Of a stretch of DNA of 27,674 bases, positions 16,568 through 23,656 are shown one piece after another. Location of the stretch: NCBI GenBank assembly GCA_038043045.1, contig JBBTCX010000124.1, positions 1 through 27,674 of the forward strand, written 5' to 3'. Numbering within the stretch: position 1 is the first letter of the stretch; the number at the start of each line of letters is the position of its first letter. This DNA is from JBBTCX01 sp038043045 (lineage in GTDB: Bacteria > Planctomycetota > Phycisphaerae > UBA1845). The notes under the pieces are model-generated. The model was not told the origin of the DNA and made no database searches. It saw nothing but the letters and a program-made list of their open reading frames with translations. Both the position numbers and the translations under genes were made by a program.

Positions 16568-16598
16568 GACCGAATTTGAAAAAGGTTGAAGTTCGGTC
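16568..16598 (+). promoter_or_regulatory. Hairpin in the flgL-fliW gap
   Basis: GACCGAA (16568-16574) and TTCGGTC (16592-16598) form a perfect 7-bp stem with a 17-nt A/G-rich loop. No U-tract follows, so it is not a standard terminator; it could be a processing or stability element in the polycistronic mRNA or the start of a fliW leader. AAGGAG lies 8 nt before the fliW ATG. Confidence 0.4.
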
Positions 16599-16649
16599 AA
16601 AGGTAAGTTCGAGAGTGGTAACAAAGAGAAAGGCCAAAGGAGACTGGCG

Positions 16650-17099
16650 ATGATGATTCAGACGTCTCGGTTCGGACAAATGGATGTGAATCCGGACCGA
16701 TTGATTACCTTCGAAGCGGGCGTGTTTGGATTCCCCCGACAAAAGGTGTACGCCTTGATCCAGACGGGGGAGGGGAGCGGATTTTATTGGCTCCAAGCCG
16801 TGGATACGTCGGATCTTGCTTTTGTGATCTGTGATCCCCGGCTTTTTGTGGCCGACTACAACGTGCCGGTGAAGCTCGATGATTTGGCGAGCATTGGATT
16901 GGATGAAACGGAGCACGCTCAAGTGTTTATTATCGTGAACAAAGTGGGCGAGTTGTTGACCGGTAACTTTCAAGGGCCGTTGGTGGTCAACGTCATCAAT
17001 CGCCAAGCTCGACAGTTGGTGTTGAGCGATCGTCGCTATTCCACGCGCCATCCATTGATTCGTCTAACACGCAGGGCCGCAGTGGGCAAAATCGCATGA
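16650..17099 (+). CDS. fliW: Flagellar assembly factor FliW
   Basis: FliW binds both flagellin and CsrA. In Bacillus and Campylobacter it antagonises CsrA, so that flagellin is translated only when it is being exported. The 149 residues show the family pattern: TSRFGQMDVNPDRLITFEAGVFGFPR split over 5-31, FYWLQAVDTSDLAFVICDP near 50-68, and NRQARQLVLSDRRYSTRHPL at the end, with a short basic C-terminal extension. The start ATG 16650 follows AGGAG by 8 nt (a second ATG is the next codon). The gene lies between flgL and csrA, the classical neighbourhood, and the protein it controls (FliC) is encoded two genes downstream. Confidence 0.93.
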   Translation: MMIQTSRFGQMDVNPDRLITFEAGVFGFPRQKVYALIQTGEGSGFYWLQAVDTSDLAFVICDPRLFVADYNVPVKLDDLASIGLDETEHAQVFIIVNKVGELLTGNFQGPLVVNVINRQARQLVLSDRRYSTRHPLIRLTRRAAVGKIA

Positions 17100-17240
17100 A
17101 GGGGCGTGTGGTCAAAGTCCGCGGACCGGGGCTACAATACCAGGGGCCGACCGATGCAAGCCCGTCAGCGTCCGCTTTTCCGCGTGCCTCAACCCTTGAG
17201 AGATTCGGTCACCGCAAACGGCGGGTTCGAAGTCGAGGGA

Positions 17241-17264
17241 AACCGGCAGGGGAGTCTGCCGGTT
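17241..17264 (+). promoter_or_regulatory. GGA-loop hairpin upstream of csrA (candidate CsrA site)
   Basis: AACCGGCAG (17241-17249) pairs perfectly with CTGCCGGTT (17256-17264), leaving the hexaloop GGGAGT with a central GGA. CsrA is known to prefer GGA in hairpin loops. No U-tract follows, arguing against a fliW terminator. Its position, 52 nt before the csrA start, fits an upstream CsrA contact in csrA autoregulation. Confidence 0.5.
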
Positions 17265-17300
17265 GGGTGGAGGCGACAGCGCTTCGGGCATCGGCATGGC

Positions 17301-17320
17301 AAGGAAGGAGCCGAGGATGT
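17301..17320 (+). promoter_or_regulatory. csrA ribosome-binding site with three GGA motifs
   Basis: The run AAGGAAGGAG (17301-17310) followed by GAGGATGT (17313-17320) contains three GGA triplets, and the last overlaps the ATG at 17317. GAGGATGT matches the core of the known CsrA consensus ARGGAUGU. The GGAG 6 nt before the ATG decides the start. CsrA binding here would block initiation of its own translation; this is inferred. Confidence 0.5.
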
Positions 17321-17556
17321 TGGTGCTATCCAGGCAGCGCGATGAAACGATTATGATCGGCGACGAGGTCGAGATCACCGTGGTGGATATCCGCGGCGAT
17401 AAGGTTCGACTGGGGATTACGGCGCCGCGTCATATTCAAGTTCATCGCAAGGAGGTGTATGAAGCCATCAAGCGAGAGAATCAACAAGCGGCGAAGCTTT
17501 CGCCCGACGACGTGGCCGATGTGTTGAAGCAGCCGCCACCTTCCGACGAGACGTGA
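17317..17556 (+). CDS. csrA: Carbon storage regulator CsrA
   Basis: CsrA is a dimeric RNA-binding protein that represses or stabilises mRNAs by binding GGA motifs near ribosome-binding sites; with FliW it controls flagellin synthesis. The 79 residues begin MLVLSRQRDETIMIGDEVEI, the canonical first strand, and retain R44 in VHRKEVYEAI, needed for RNA binding. The C-terminal tail (52-79) is longer than in E. coli CsrA (61 residues), as is common in FliW-containing bacteria where this part contributes to FliW binding. ATG 17317 is chosen because it gives the conserved N-terminus and has GGAG 6 nt upstream. A 217-nt gap after fliW with a GGA-loop hairpin suggests separate control. Confidence 0.95.
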   Translation: MLVLSRQRDETIMIGDEVEITVVDIRGDKVRLGITAPRHIQVHRKEVYEAIKRENQQAAKLSPDDVADVLKQPPPSDET

Positions 17557-17563
17557 ACGTCTC
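17548..17563 (+). terminator. Hairpin over the csrA stop codon
   Basis: GAGACG (17548-17553) and CGTCTC (17558-17563) form a perfect 6-bp stem with a TGAA tetraloop that includes the csrA TGA. Only two Ts follow, so termination would be weak; it may protect the 3' end instead. Confidence 0.35.
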
Positions 17564-17581
17564 TTGGAATCGTGAATGACG

Positions 17582-17645
17582 GGGGTCCATTTCTCGTGAC
17601 TTGGATCGCCCAGAACCGCAATGGAGTGAACGGACCCCATGGGTC
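17582..17645 (+). promoter_or_regulatory. Mutually exclusive stems in the csrA-fliC gap (candidate attenuator)
   Basis: GGACCCC at 17632-17638 can pair with GGGGTCC at 17582-17588 (7 bp, 43-nt interior) or its GACCC part (17633-17637) can pair with GGGTC at 17641-17645 (5 bp, CAT loop). The second, local hairpin is followed by TTTGTTTGG and so resembles a terminator, with the long-range stem as the antiterminator. A third stem, GGTGT/ACACC, lies at 17653-17671. Pairing is directly visible; the switching role is inferred. Confidence 0.4.
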
Positions 17646-17680
17646 TTTGTTTGGTGTCAATATAGTACACCGCGAGTAAT

Positions 17681-17695
17681 CAAGGAGGATTCCTC
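17681..17695 (+). promoter_or_regulatory. fliC ribosome-binding site in a GGA-rich hairpin
   Basis: The Shine-Dalgarno AAGGAGGA (17682-17689) ends 6 nt before the fliC ATG. It contains two overlapping GGA motifs and can fold as GAGG-ATT-CCTC (17685-17695), hiding itself. This mirrors the hag leader of Bacillus, where CsrA binds at the ribosome-binding site, and is the natural target for the CsrA encoded upstream. Confidence 0.5.
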
Positions 17696-19144
17696 ATGTC
17701 GCGGATCAATAACAACGTGGCATCCCTGGTGGCTCAACGCCATCTTAGTGTTTCCCAGAGGGCGCTGACCGGTTCATTGGAACGCTTGGCCAGTGGACTC
17801 AAGATCAACCGCGGTGCGGATAATCCCGCCGGTTTGATCGTCTCAGAGCGACTGCGCGCTGAGGTGGCGGCGGTGAACCAAGCGATTCGCAACACCGCAC
17901 GGGCTTCCAACGTTATCGCCACGACGGAAGGGGCGCTCAATGAGGTCGCCGCCCTGTTGACCGATATCCAGGCATTGTTGGTGGAGGCGGCCAACTCTGG
18001 GGCGTTCTCAGATGAGGAAGTCGCCGCCAACCAACTCCAGATCGATTCTTCGATTGACTCGATTACACGAATTGCCAACACGACGTCGTTTGCCGGGCGG
18101 AAGGTGATCAACGGCGAACTCGACTACGTGACCAGCGGTATCGACAGCACCCGGTTGGCGGATGTCCGGTTGTTTGGCGCGGAATTCGGTTCGCAACCCT
18201 TCTTGGGCGTCAACGTTCGCGTGCTTACGTCGGCGCAACAAGCCCAGCTTTCCTTCACGGGGCCCGGATTGACCGCAACCCCGGTGACCGTGGATATCGC
18301 GGGTCCGGATGGAATCGTGACGCTTTCGTTTCCGGCAAGCGCCACGACGGTGCAAATGGTGAGTGCGATCAATGCCCAAGTGGATTCGACGGGTGTTCGG
18401 GCCGTCGCCAGCGGCGCGGGCGGGGTCTCGGGAATGCGAATCTACAGCGATGACTACGGTACAGACGCCTTTGTCAGCGTACGTCCGATCGTCACTGGGG
18501 CATTCACGGTGCGAAACCGTTCGGGCGTTGTGGTGCCGCGAACCACGGGACGCGATGCATCCGCCACGATCAATGGCGTGCAAACGACTTCCCATGGTCT
18601 TTCCTTGTCCGTAAGCAATAACTCCATTGCCGCGGATGTTACCCTGTCCACCAGTTTTGGCGGAGGATCGCTCGGCGTCGGATCGAGTACCTTTGCGATT
18701 ACCAGCGGCGGAGCCTTGTTTCAAATTGGACCGCAGGTCAATACCAACCTGCAAGAAAACATCGGTATTCCCAGTCTGCACGCCAACAAGATCGGCAACG
18801 CGATTGTCGGTTATCTCGCTGATCTCAAGAGCGGGCAATCGAAATCCCTTGCTTCCGCCCGGTTTAAGGAAGCATCCGAAGTTGTCAGCGCGGCCATTAC
18901 CCAGGTTGCGGTGGTTCGCGGTCGATTAGGGGCGTTTGAAAAGGACACGCTTCAAACCAACGCGAATCAACTGCAGATTACGGCGGAGAACCTGCTTTCT
19001 TCCGAATCCGTGATTCGAGATACGGATTTCGCGGAAGAAACGTCGGAGCTGACGCGTGCTCAAATTCTGGTGCAGGCCGGTAACAGCATCCTTGCGATTG
19101 CCAACGCCCAATCGCAGAACGTGCTCACCTTGTTGGGAGGATAG
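17696..19144 (+). CDS. fliC: Flagellin FliC
   Basis: The filament subunit has 482 residues. The N-terminal D0/D1 helices are typical (INNNVASLVAQRHL, then SLERLASGLKINRGADNPAG and LIVSERLRAEV up to about 140) and so is the C-terminal D1/D0 (LSSESVIRDTDFAEETSEL, ending QSQNVLTLLGG). The central 145-360 part is variable and includes a flagellin-IN module at about 185-265 (VDIAGPDGIVTLSF, then SAINAQVDSTGV). The ATG follows a strong ribosome-binding site. The gene sits directly after fliW and csrA, which supports post-transcriptional control; no clear sigma-28 promoter was found upstream, so it may partly depend on read-through. It is convergent with tadA, with a 41-nt gap and no clean terminator. 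Confidence 0.95.
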   Translation: MSRINNNVASLVAQRHLSVSQRALTGSLERLASGLKINRGADNPAGLIVSERLRAEVAAVNQAIRNTARASNVIATTEGALNEVAALLTDIQALLVEAANSGAFSDEEVAANQLQIDSSIDSITRIANTTSFAGRKVINGELDYVTSGIDSTRLADVRLFGAEFGSQPFLGVNVRVLTSAQQAQLSFTGPGLTATPVTVDIAGPDGIVTLSFPASATTVQMVSAINAQVDSTGVRAVASGAGGVSGMRIYSDDYGTDAFVSVRPIVTGAFTVRNRSGVVVPRTTGRDASATINGVQTTSHGLSLSVSNNSIAADVTLSTSFGGGSLGVGSSTFAITSGGALFQIGPQVNTNLQENIGIPSLHANKIGNAIVGYLADLKSGQSKSLASARFKEASEVVSAAITQVAVVRGRLGAFEKDTLQTNANQLQITAENLLSSESVIRDTDFAEETSELTRAQILVQAGNSILAIANAQSQNVLTLLGG

Positions 19145-19185
19145 ACCGGGCGAGAGGGTCAGGATCGGGGCTTGCGTGAGGTCGG

Positions 19186-19656
19186 CTATTTTTTCCCCAT
19201 GGCGCGTTGTTCGGCGAAAAACTCTCGCAGGAGTCCGGCGCAGTCGCCCTCCAGGACCCTCGACGTGACCGGGACCCGATGATTCAATCGTTCATCGGTG
19301 ACGATCGAATAGAGGGAGACACAGGCACCGGCTTTTGGATCGATGGCGCCGAAGACGAGACGACTGATTCGTGCCAAGACGATGGCACCGGCGCACATGA
19401 CGCACGGTTCCAGTGTGACGTATAAAGTGCAGCCATCCAGCCGCCAACACCCAACCGCCGCCGATGCCGCGGTGAGGGCCAGCATCTCCGCATGGGCAGT
19501 CGGGTCGCCTAGTTTCTCCCGCTGATTATGCCCCCGGCCGATGACGGTCCCATCTTTCACCACCGCCGCTCCGACCGGAACGTCGCCTTCTTCCTTGGCT
19601 TGGCGAGCTTCCCGAAGTGCGGCGATCATCCATCGTTCGTCATCCGATTGATTCAT
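19186..19656 (-). CDS. tadA: tRNA-specific adenosine deaminase TadA
   Basis: TadA converts adenosine 34 of tRNA-Arg(ACG) to inosine in the cytoplasm, widening codon reading. The 156 residues carry all deaminase motifs: H55-A-E57 (catalytic, in TAHAEMLAL) and the zinc ligands C85 and C88 in PCVMC, with VPVGAAVV and the C-terminal LLREFFAEQR helix of the TadA family. ATG 19656 is used; an in-frame TTG at 19674 would add six residues. The gene follows arsC by 27 nt on the same strand and probably shares its transcript. The zinc site is complete, so the enzyme should be active. Related guanine or cytosine deaminases are less likely given the DPTAHAEM and EPCVMCAGA context. Confidence 0.92.
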   Translation of the reverse strand: MNQSDDERWMIAALREARQAKEEGDVPVGAAVVKDGTVIGRGHNQREKLGDPTAHAEMLALTAASAAVGCWRLDGCTLYVTLEPCVMCAGAIVLARISRLVFGAIDPKAGACVSLYSIVTDERLNHRVPVTSRVLEGDCAGLLREFFAEQRAMGKK

Positions 19657-19683
19657 GGCTTCGCGCGGACCCAATCGACTCCG

Positions 19684-20160
19684 TCAAATCTCGCCCAGAA
19701 AACGCAGTCGACGTTCGATGTCCTCCGGCGACGCAGACCAGTCGAGCTCCACCAACCGTTCTATCTTTGTCCGAAGTCGGGTGGCCACGCGCATGGCGAA
19801 TTCGATTCGCTCTTCCATCTCTCCGAGGTGATACGCGGGATCCGGCAGCGACCAATGCGCCCGAATCGTTTTCGTCGGCCAGGTTGGGCATTCCTCCTCC
19901 GCGGAGTCACACAACGTGATCACGGCGTCGATGGGCGTTTCCTTGTATTCCTCCCAACTCTTGGAAGTTTGGTCGGCCAAATCGATCCCCATTCGACCGA
20001 GACACACGGTGGCCAAGGGATGAACGAATCCCGCTGGGTGCGTCCCCGCGCTCATTGCTTCAAAGGATTCGTCGCCAAAGTGTCGCAACATGGCTTCGGC
20101 CATTTGCGATCGACACGCGTTGCCCGTGCAAAGAAAAAGGATGCGCCGTTTGGTCGACAT
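19684..20160 (-). CDS. arsC: Arsenate reductase, low-molecular-weight phosphatase type (ArsC)
   Basis: This 158-residue enzyme reduces arsenate to arsenite using a three-cysteine relay recycled by thioredoxin. It has the phosphate loop C11-x5-R17 (CTGNACRSQMAEAML), the redox pair C84 and C91 in VITLCDSAEEECP, and the acid D107 in HWSLPDPA, the layout of the Staphylococcus pI258 ArsC class. A plain protein tyrosine phosphatase would lack the C84/C91 pair. No arsR, arsB or acr3 gene is in the window, so it may act in general detoxification. It starts 19 nt after the lipoprotein gene and precedes tadA; the upstream ribosome-binding site is weak. Confidence 0.88.
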   Translation of the reverse strand: MSTKRRILFLCTGNACRSQMAEAMLRHFGDESFEAMSAGTHPAGFVHPLATVCLGRMGIDLADQTSKSWEEYKETPIDAVITLCDSAEEECPTWPTKTIRAHWSLPDPAYHLGEMEERIEFAMRVATRLRTKIERLVELDWSASPEDIERRLRFLGEI

Positions 20161-20179
20161 GACACCGTGCGATCATCAA

Positions 20180-22516
20180 CTAAGGTGTGCAACCCGGCAA
20201 TCGCTGACTGACCAAAAAAGTGCAGTCTGAATCCCAAGCCGTCTGACAACAGAACGGATCGACGCGGCATACACTCGTGCAGCAATCCTCGTTGTCACAT
20301 CCCGGGTTGGGGTGGGTTGTGTTGCACGACCCGTTTCCCGGCCCGCACACATCGCCGAGCGCGCAGCTCACCCGAATCTGTCCCCCTCCCTGTTCACCAT
20401 TGAATCCACCGATTCGCACTAGGAACGACTGACCAATGACCGTGGGGAATGAAACCAGGGACGCGACCGAACCCACACAGCCGTCGTCATTGCAAAAATC
20501 GGCCGCGCCGCCGGGACACCCGCAATTGGGGTAAACGGCGAGCAGTGTATCAAAGGGTGTACCGCAAAGTTCGATGGTCACCGACCCGCTGCATGACGCC
20601 GTATGGCAATACCAGATGTCCGATTCGAACCGACCAGCCGCGCACCCGCCCGCCGGTTCCACCACAAACCCGTCCGTGGTCGCAAAGGTATTGCTAAACG
20701 GGGTAAATCCGTTGGACAAAACGATCGGTTGATTGCAACGGTTGTTGGAAGGGCGTGGAATTATCCGGCAATTGGGGTCGCAATCCGCTCGATCCGGTGG
20801 ATCACACTGTTCGCCGGTTTCCAGAATTGTGTTCCCGCAGACGGGGACCCCACTCGTGAAGCGGCGGCAATTGGTGCCGCAGCTCGTTCCATTCGGCGGG
20901 TCGCATTCCTCATCGCCCTCGCGGATGCAATTCCCGCACAACGTGGTTCCAACTGTAATCAGTCTGCAGGTGCACCCACAGGTCGTGCCGTTGGGAGGAT
21001 CGCATTCCTCTCCCGGTTCAATCGTGCCGTTGTTGCATGCCGTAACCGCGCCTTGGACCAACTGGCAAGCGGCCGTGCACGTCGGACGACTCGGCGGTTC
21101 ACACTGTTCACCCGTGTCGATTCTGCCGTTGCCGCAGACATTTCCGCTTGGACCGCCGATCAGCCGGCACGTCGTGTCACAGGTCGATGCGTTCGGCGGG
21201 TCGCACTGCTCCGCTCCCTCGACCAGGCTGTTCCCGCAGACAGGAATCGAACAGCTTATCGTGATATTTCCAGTGCCTTCGGCGCCTTGAAACCCGCCCA
21301 ATCTCAAGAGGTACGCCTGTCCCGACACGGCATTAAACGTGATGCGAGACCCTCTTCCGGGAGTTCCGCAACCGTCATCGCTACAGGTGATTGGGGCCGC
21401 GCTCGGACAGGCACACCCGTTGTACACAGCCAGCAACGTATCTGCTGTAGTGCCACAGGTTGACACCGTGATCGTGCCCGTGCAACTGGCAGTATGGCAA
21501 TACCAAACGTCTTTGGCGAGCGCACCCGGCAGACAATCTCCCCCGGTGGCAGCCGCACCGTCAGTGACGGCGTTGATGTTGGTAAACGACGTGGTTCCGA
21601 CGTTCAGTGTCAAAGGGGTGGCACAGAGATCGTTTTGCGGCGGCGGTCCAAGAATCTGGCACAAGGAATCGCACGTGGCCGCATTGGGCGGGTCACACTG
21701 TTCGCCGGCTTCAATCACATTGTTGCCGCAGCGTGGCAGTTGCCCCGGCTCACAACCCGTCGTCGAATCCACCGTCGATCCCGGTCTTGATTCCGGGCAT
21801 CGATCCAAGGTGTTCGGCACACCGTCCCCATCCGTATCCGCGTCCGCAGCCGAACAACCGTTCGCCAGAACGATGTCTCCCGCCATCGTCTCCGGACATT
21901 CGTCCTCGTTGTCGGTGACCCCATCCGAATCCGAATCTCGTTGTGCCTCGGAGCATCCGCTTACATCGACGACCGTATTGGGCAACGAATTCGGACAGCG
22001 ATCCACCGAATTATCCACCCCATCGCCGTCGACATCCCGTTGAGGCGCGGAGCAGCCGGACTCGTCAATCTCGGCTCCACTGGGGGTGCTTGCACAGAGA
22101 TCGTTTTCATCCGCGATGCCGTCTCCATCCACATCGCTCGGCGCGGAATCCGAAGTGGGGGGAGCTGAATCAAGCTCCACGAACACGGCCGTCAACGAGG
22201 TGGACGCATTCGGACTTACGACGAGCGGGTTGGCTCTGGAATCCACCGATCCCGTCCATCGGTCAAAAAACCATCCCTCCTCGGGGGTGGCAGTCAGTTG
22301 CAAAAAAGACCCCACGACCTCCTGGTCCACGCTGCCGCTGCCTTCTCTGGCCACTTCAATCGGAACCACGTCGCTAGGAACTGGCGAACCGGAATCTACG
22401 TCGGACGCGTTCTCATTCGCAACAGGCATGGTCACCGGGGGGCAACCCGCCTGTAGTAGAGCCATAGCAGTCAGCACGCATAACAGTCCACTTCGATTTC
22501 GAGTCATCCAGATCAT
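20180..22516 (-). CDS. Cys-rich putative lipoprotein with TSP3 and DUF4215-like repeats
   Basis: This 778-residue surface protein has no known function. Its N-terminus is lipoprotein-like: hydrophobic 10-24, then C25 in LLQAGC, with Q at -3 as an oddity. In order follow: an InlB-type B repeat (54-113, TATPEEGWFFDRWTG); four thrombospondin type 3, Ca2+-binding repeats (127-255, DVDGDGIADENDLC type); six Cys repeats of GEQCDPPNxxxCxxxC type (first at 261-290, the rest at 426-586); two similar beta domains (293-422, 588-718) sharing DVWYCHTASC/DIWYCHTASC and DTLLAVY, like pre-peptidase C-terminal modules; and a terminal module (724-776) with CCTSVCRVDPFCC and WDSDC, a planctomycete surface signature. 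ATG 22516 has GGAG 8 nt upstream. It leads an apparent unit with arsC and tadA, which is functionally odd. Confidence 0.87.
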   Translation of the reverse strand: MIWMTRNRSGLLCVLTAMALLQAGCPPVTMPVANENASDVDSGSPVPSDVVPIEVAREGSGSVDQEVVGSFLQLTATPEEGWFFDRWTGSVDSRANPLVVSPNASTSLTAVFVELDSAPPTSDSAPSDVDGDGIADENDLCASTPSGAEIDESGCSAPQRDVDGDGVDNSVDRCPNSLPNTVVDVSGCSEAQRDSDSDGVTDNEDECPETMAGDIVLANGCSAADADTDGDGVPNTLDRCPESRPGSTVDSTTGCEPGQLPRCGNNVIEAGEQCDPPNAATCDSLCQILGPPPQNDLCATPLTLNVGTTSFTNINAVTDGAAATGGDCLPGALAKDVWYCHTASCTGTITVSTCGTTADTLLAVYNGCACPSAAPITCSDDGCGTPGRGSRITFNAVSGQAYLLRLGGFQGAEGTGNITISCSIPVCGNSLVEGAEQCDPPNASTCDTTCRLIGGPSGNVCGNGRIDTGEQCEPPSRPTCTAACQLVQGAVTACNNGTIEPGEECDPPNGTTCGCTCRLITVGTTLCGNCIREGDEECDPPNGTSCGTNCRRFTSGVPVCGNTILETGEQCDPPDRADCDPNCRIIPRPSNNRCNQPIVLSNGFTPFSNTFATTDGFVVEPAGGCAAGRFESDIWYCHTASCSGSVTIELCGTPFDTLLAVYPNCGCPGGAADFCNDDGCVGSVASLVSFPTVIGQSFLVRIGGFNGEQGGGQIRVSCALGDVCGPGNGSCNTTHPNPGCDNEDCCTSVCRVDPFCCQTAWDSDCTFLVSQRLPGCTP

Positions 22517-22547
22517 GAAACAGGCTCCAGTTACCTACTCGATCGCC

Positions 22548-22565
22548 GTGGGATGGATTTCCCAC
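22548..22565 (-). promoter_or_regulatory. Leader hairpin of the Cys-rich lipoprotein gene
   Basis: GTGGGA and TCCCAC form a perfect 6-bp stem with a 6-nt loop, about 30 nt before the start codon and next to an AAGGAG on the 5' side. Role unknown; it is another structured leader on a Cys-rich secreted protein gene in this window. Confidence 0.3.
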
Positions 22566-22608
22566 TCCTTTGTAGGTCGACCGATTCGTATAACCCTATA
22601 TTGTTGCG

Positions 22609-22637
22609 TTTATAAGCCCGTTCGGCAAGGCAAAACT
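22609..22637 (-). promoter_or_regulatory. Candidate promoter of the lipoprotein unit
   Basis: On the minus strand TATAAA (22609-22614) is a good -10 element, 17 bp after AGTTTT (22632-22637), a poor -35. This would give a leader of about 90 nt. The weak -35 together with a palindrome just upstream suggests activator dependence. Confidence 0.25.
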
Positions 22638-22646
22638 AGTGTTTCG

Positions 22647-22658
22647 ATTCATATGAAT
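22647..22658. promoter_or_regulatory. Perfect 12-bp palindrome, possible operator
   Basis: ATTCATATGAAT is a perfect dyad just upstream of the candidate -35 of the lipoprotein promoter, a typical place for an activator or repressor dimer. The orphan receiver-HTH regulator is the neighbouring gene; any link is inference. Confidence 0.3.
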
Positions 22659-22676
22659 TTGGGAATCTGTCGTGCA

Positions 22677-22695
22677 CAACTGCTCTTGGCAGTTG
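22677..22695 (-). terminator. Hairpin after the receiver-HTH regulator gene
   Basis: CAACTGC (22677-22683) and GCAGTTG (22689-22695) form a perfect 7-bp stem with a 5-nt loop, 86 nt past the stop of the upstream minus-strand regulator. It lacks a U-tract, so termination is uncertain. Confidence 0.35.
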
Positions 22696-22780
22696 CTCTA
22701 CAGATGGAAATAGGCTCGCGAAAACAGATGTGTGCCCGCACCAAGCGTGAGGAATTGCAAAGCGGCCATCGGGATGGGAA

Positions 22781-23386
22781 TTACAACCCCGCCAGCAACT
22801 CCGACACCTGCAAACCCAAGGAATTGCTGATTCTCGCCAGCGCCCATAGCGACGCGGCGTTTTTACCCAGTTCAACCTGCGAAAGTTGTGAGGTGGTTAA
22901 GTCCGTCCGATCCGAAAGCTGCCTCAAAGTCAGGTTCTGACCCAATCGCTGGGCGCGAATGCGCTGCCCGATCAACCGGTTCAATTCGCCTTCATCGCGA
23001 TAGATGATGCCCATTCTCAAGCAGGCCCGATCCACCGCCGAAATCAATTCTTCCTGCTTGAACGGTTTTGGAATGTAGTCGCAGCTGCCCTTTCGCATCG
23101 TTTCGGTGGCACTGTCCAAATCGGGAAAGGCCGTCATCACGATCACGCTCATCCGGTCATCGAGACTCTTCAGTTTTTCCACGACATGGACCCCGTCCAT
23201 CGCGGGCATGCGAAGATCGACCAGCGCGATCTGAAACGATTCATTATCCGCGGCGGTTATCGCTTCTTCCGGATTGGTGAAGGTCTGCGGGCTGTAACCA
23301 TGGTCCTCCAGCAAAAGCCCAACGGTCTTGCAGATTGAGGGATCATCATCCACAACCAAAACACGAATGTGATGCCGTACAGCCAT
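22781..23386 (-). CDS. Response regulator with C-terminal Cro/CI (XRE) HTH
   Basis: This 201-residue regulator is made of a canonical receiver and a lambda-repressor-like HTH. The receiver (7-123) has D13-D15, phospho-acceptor D57 in LVDLRMPAMDG, T85 in VMTAF and K107 in IPKPF, all intact. The HTH (about 139-198) reads IGQRIRAQRLGQNLTLRQLS, then TSQLSQVELGKNAASLWAL, the classic XRE spacing. Most receiver outputs are OmpR, NarL or NtrC types; an XRE output is uncommon. No kinase is adjacent, so it is an orphan. The ATG at 23386 has GGAG 11 nt upstream. TTCCAG-type repeats in the upstream gap may be its own operators. Downstream, the lipoprotein unit is on the same strand 264 nt away. Confidence 0.85.
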   Translation of the reverse strand: MAVRHHIRVLVVDDDPSICKTVGLLLEDHGYSPQTFTNPEEAITAADNESFQIALVDLRMPAMDGVHVVEKLKSLDDRMSVIVMTAFPDLDSATETMRKGSCDYIPKPFKQEELISAVDRACLRMGIIYRDEGELNRLIGQRIRAQRLGQNLTLRQLSDRTDLTTSQLSQVELGKNAASLWALARISNSLGLQVSELLAGL

Positions 23387-23656
23387 GTTTACAATGCTCC
23401 TACCTCGTTTTTGTACGCCGCCACTTTAACGGGTCGGCGAAAAACAAAAAAATCCTGCCACACTAAAAATTGCGCGGGCCGTTTCCAGTAATTGTAGAAC
23501 ATCCGAGAATGAAATTCCAGCAATACTCGACAAAAAATCCCAGAATTACATCCCTGGAGCGGGAAAATCAGCCACGCCGAATAAGCAGCGATACTTTAAT
23601 GGCAAGGGGGTCATGTTGAGTCCGATAATAGTTTCTGGATAGTAACCGAGAATCGT
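23387..23656. other. Gap upstream of the receiver-HTH regulator with TTCCAG-type repeats
   Basis: No gene is present. Three similar motifs run in the same direction: TTCCAG at 23483 and 23515, and TCCCAG at 23538, each followed within a few bases by AAT or AATT. The starts are 32 and 23 bp apart, roughly 3 and 2 helical turns. They lie about 100-155 bp before the regulator ATG. No clean promoter or terminator of the DUF4340 gene was identified. Confidence 0.35.

Noticed and set aside
19145..19185. Bidirectional terminator between fliC and tadA
   Set aside because: A T6 run is present but no stem of more than about 4 bp could be found next to it.
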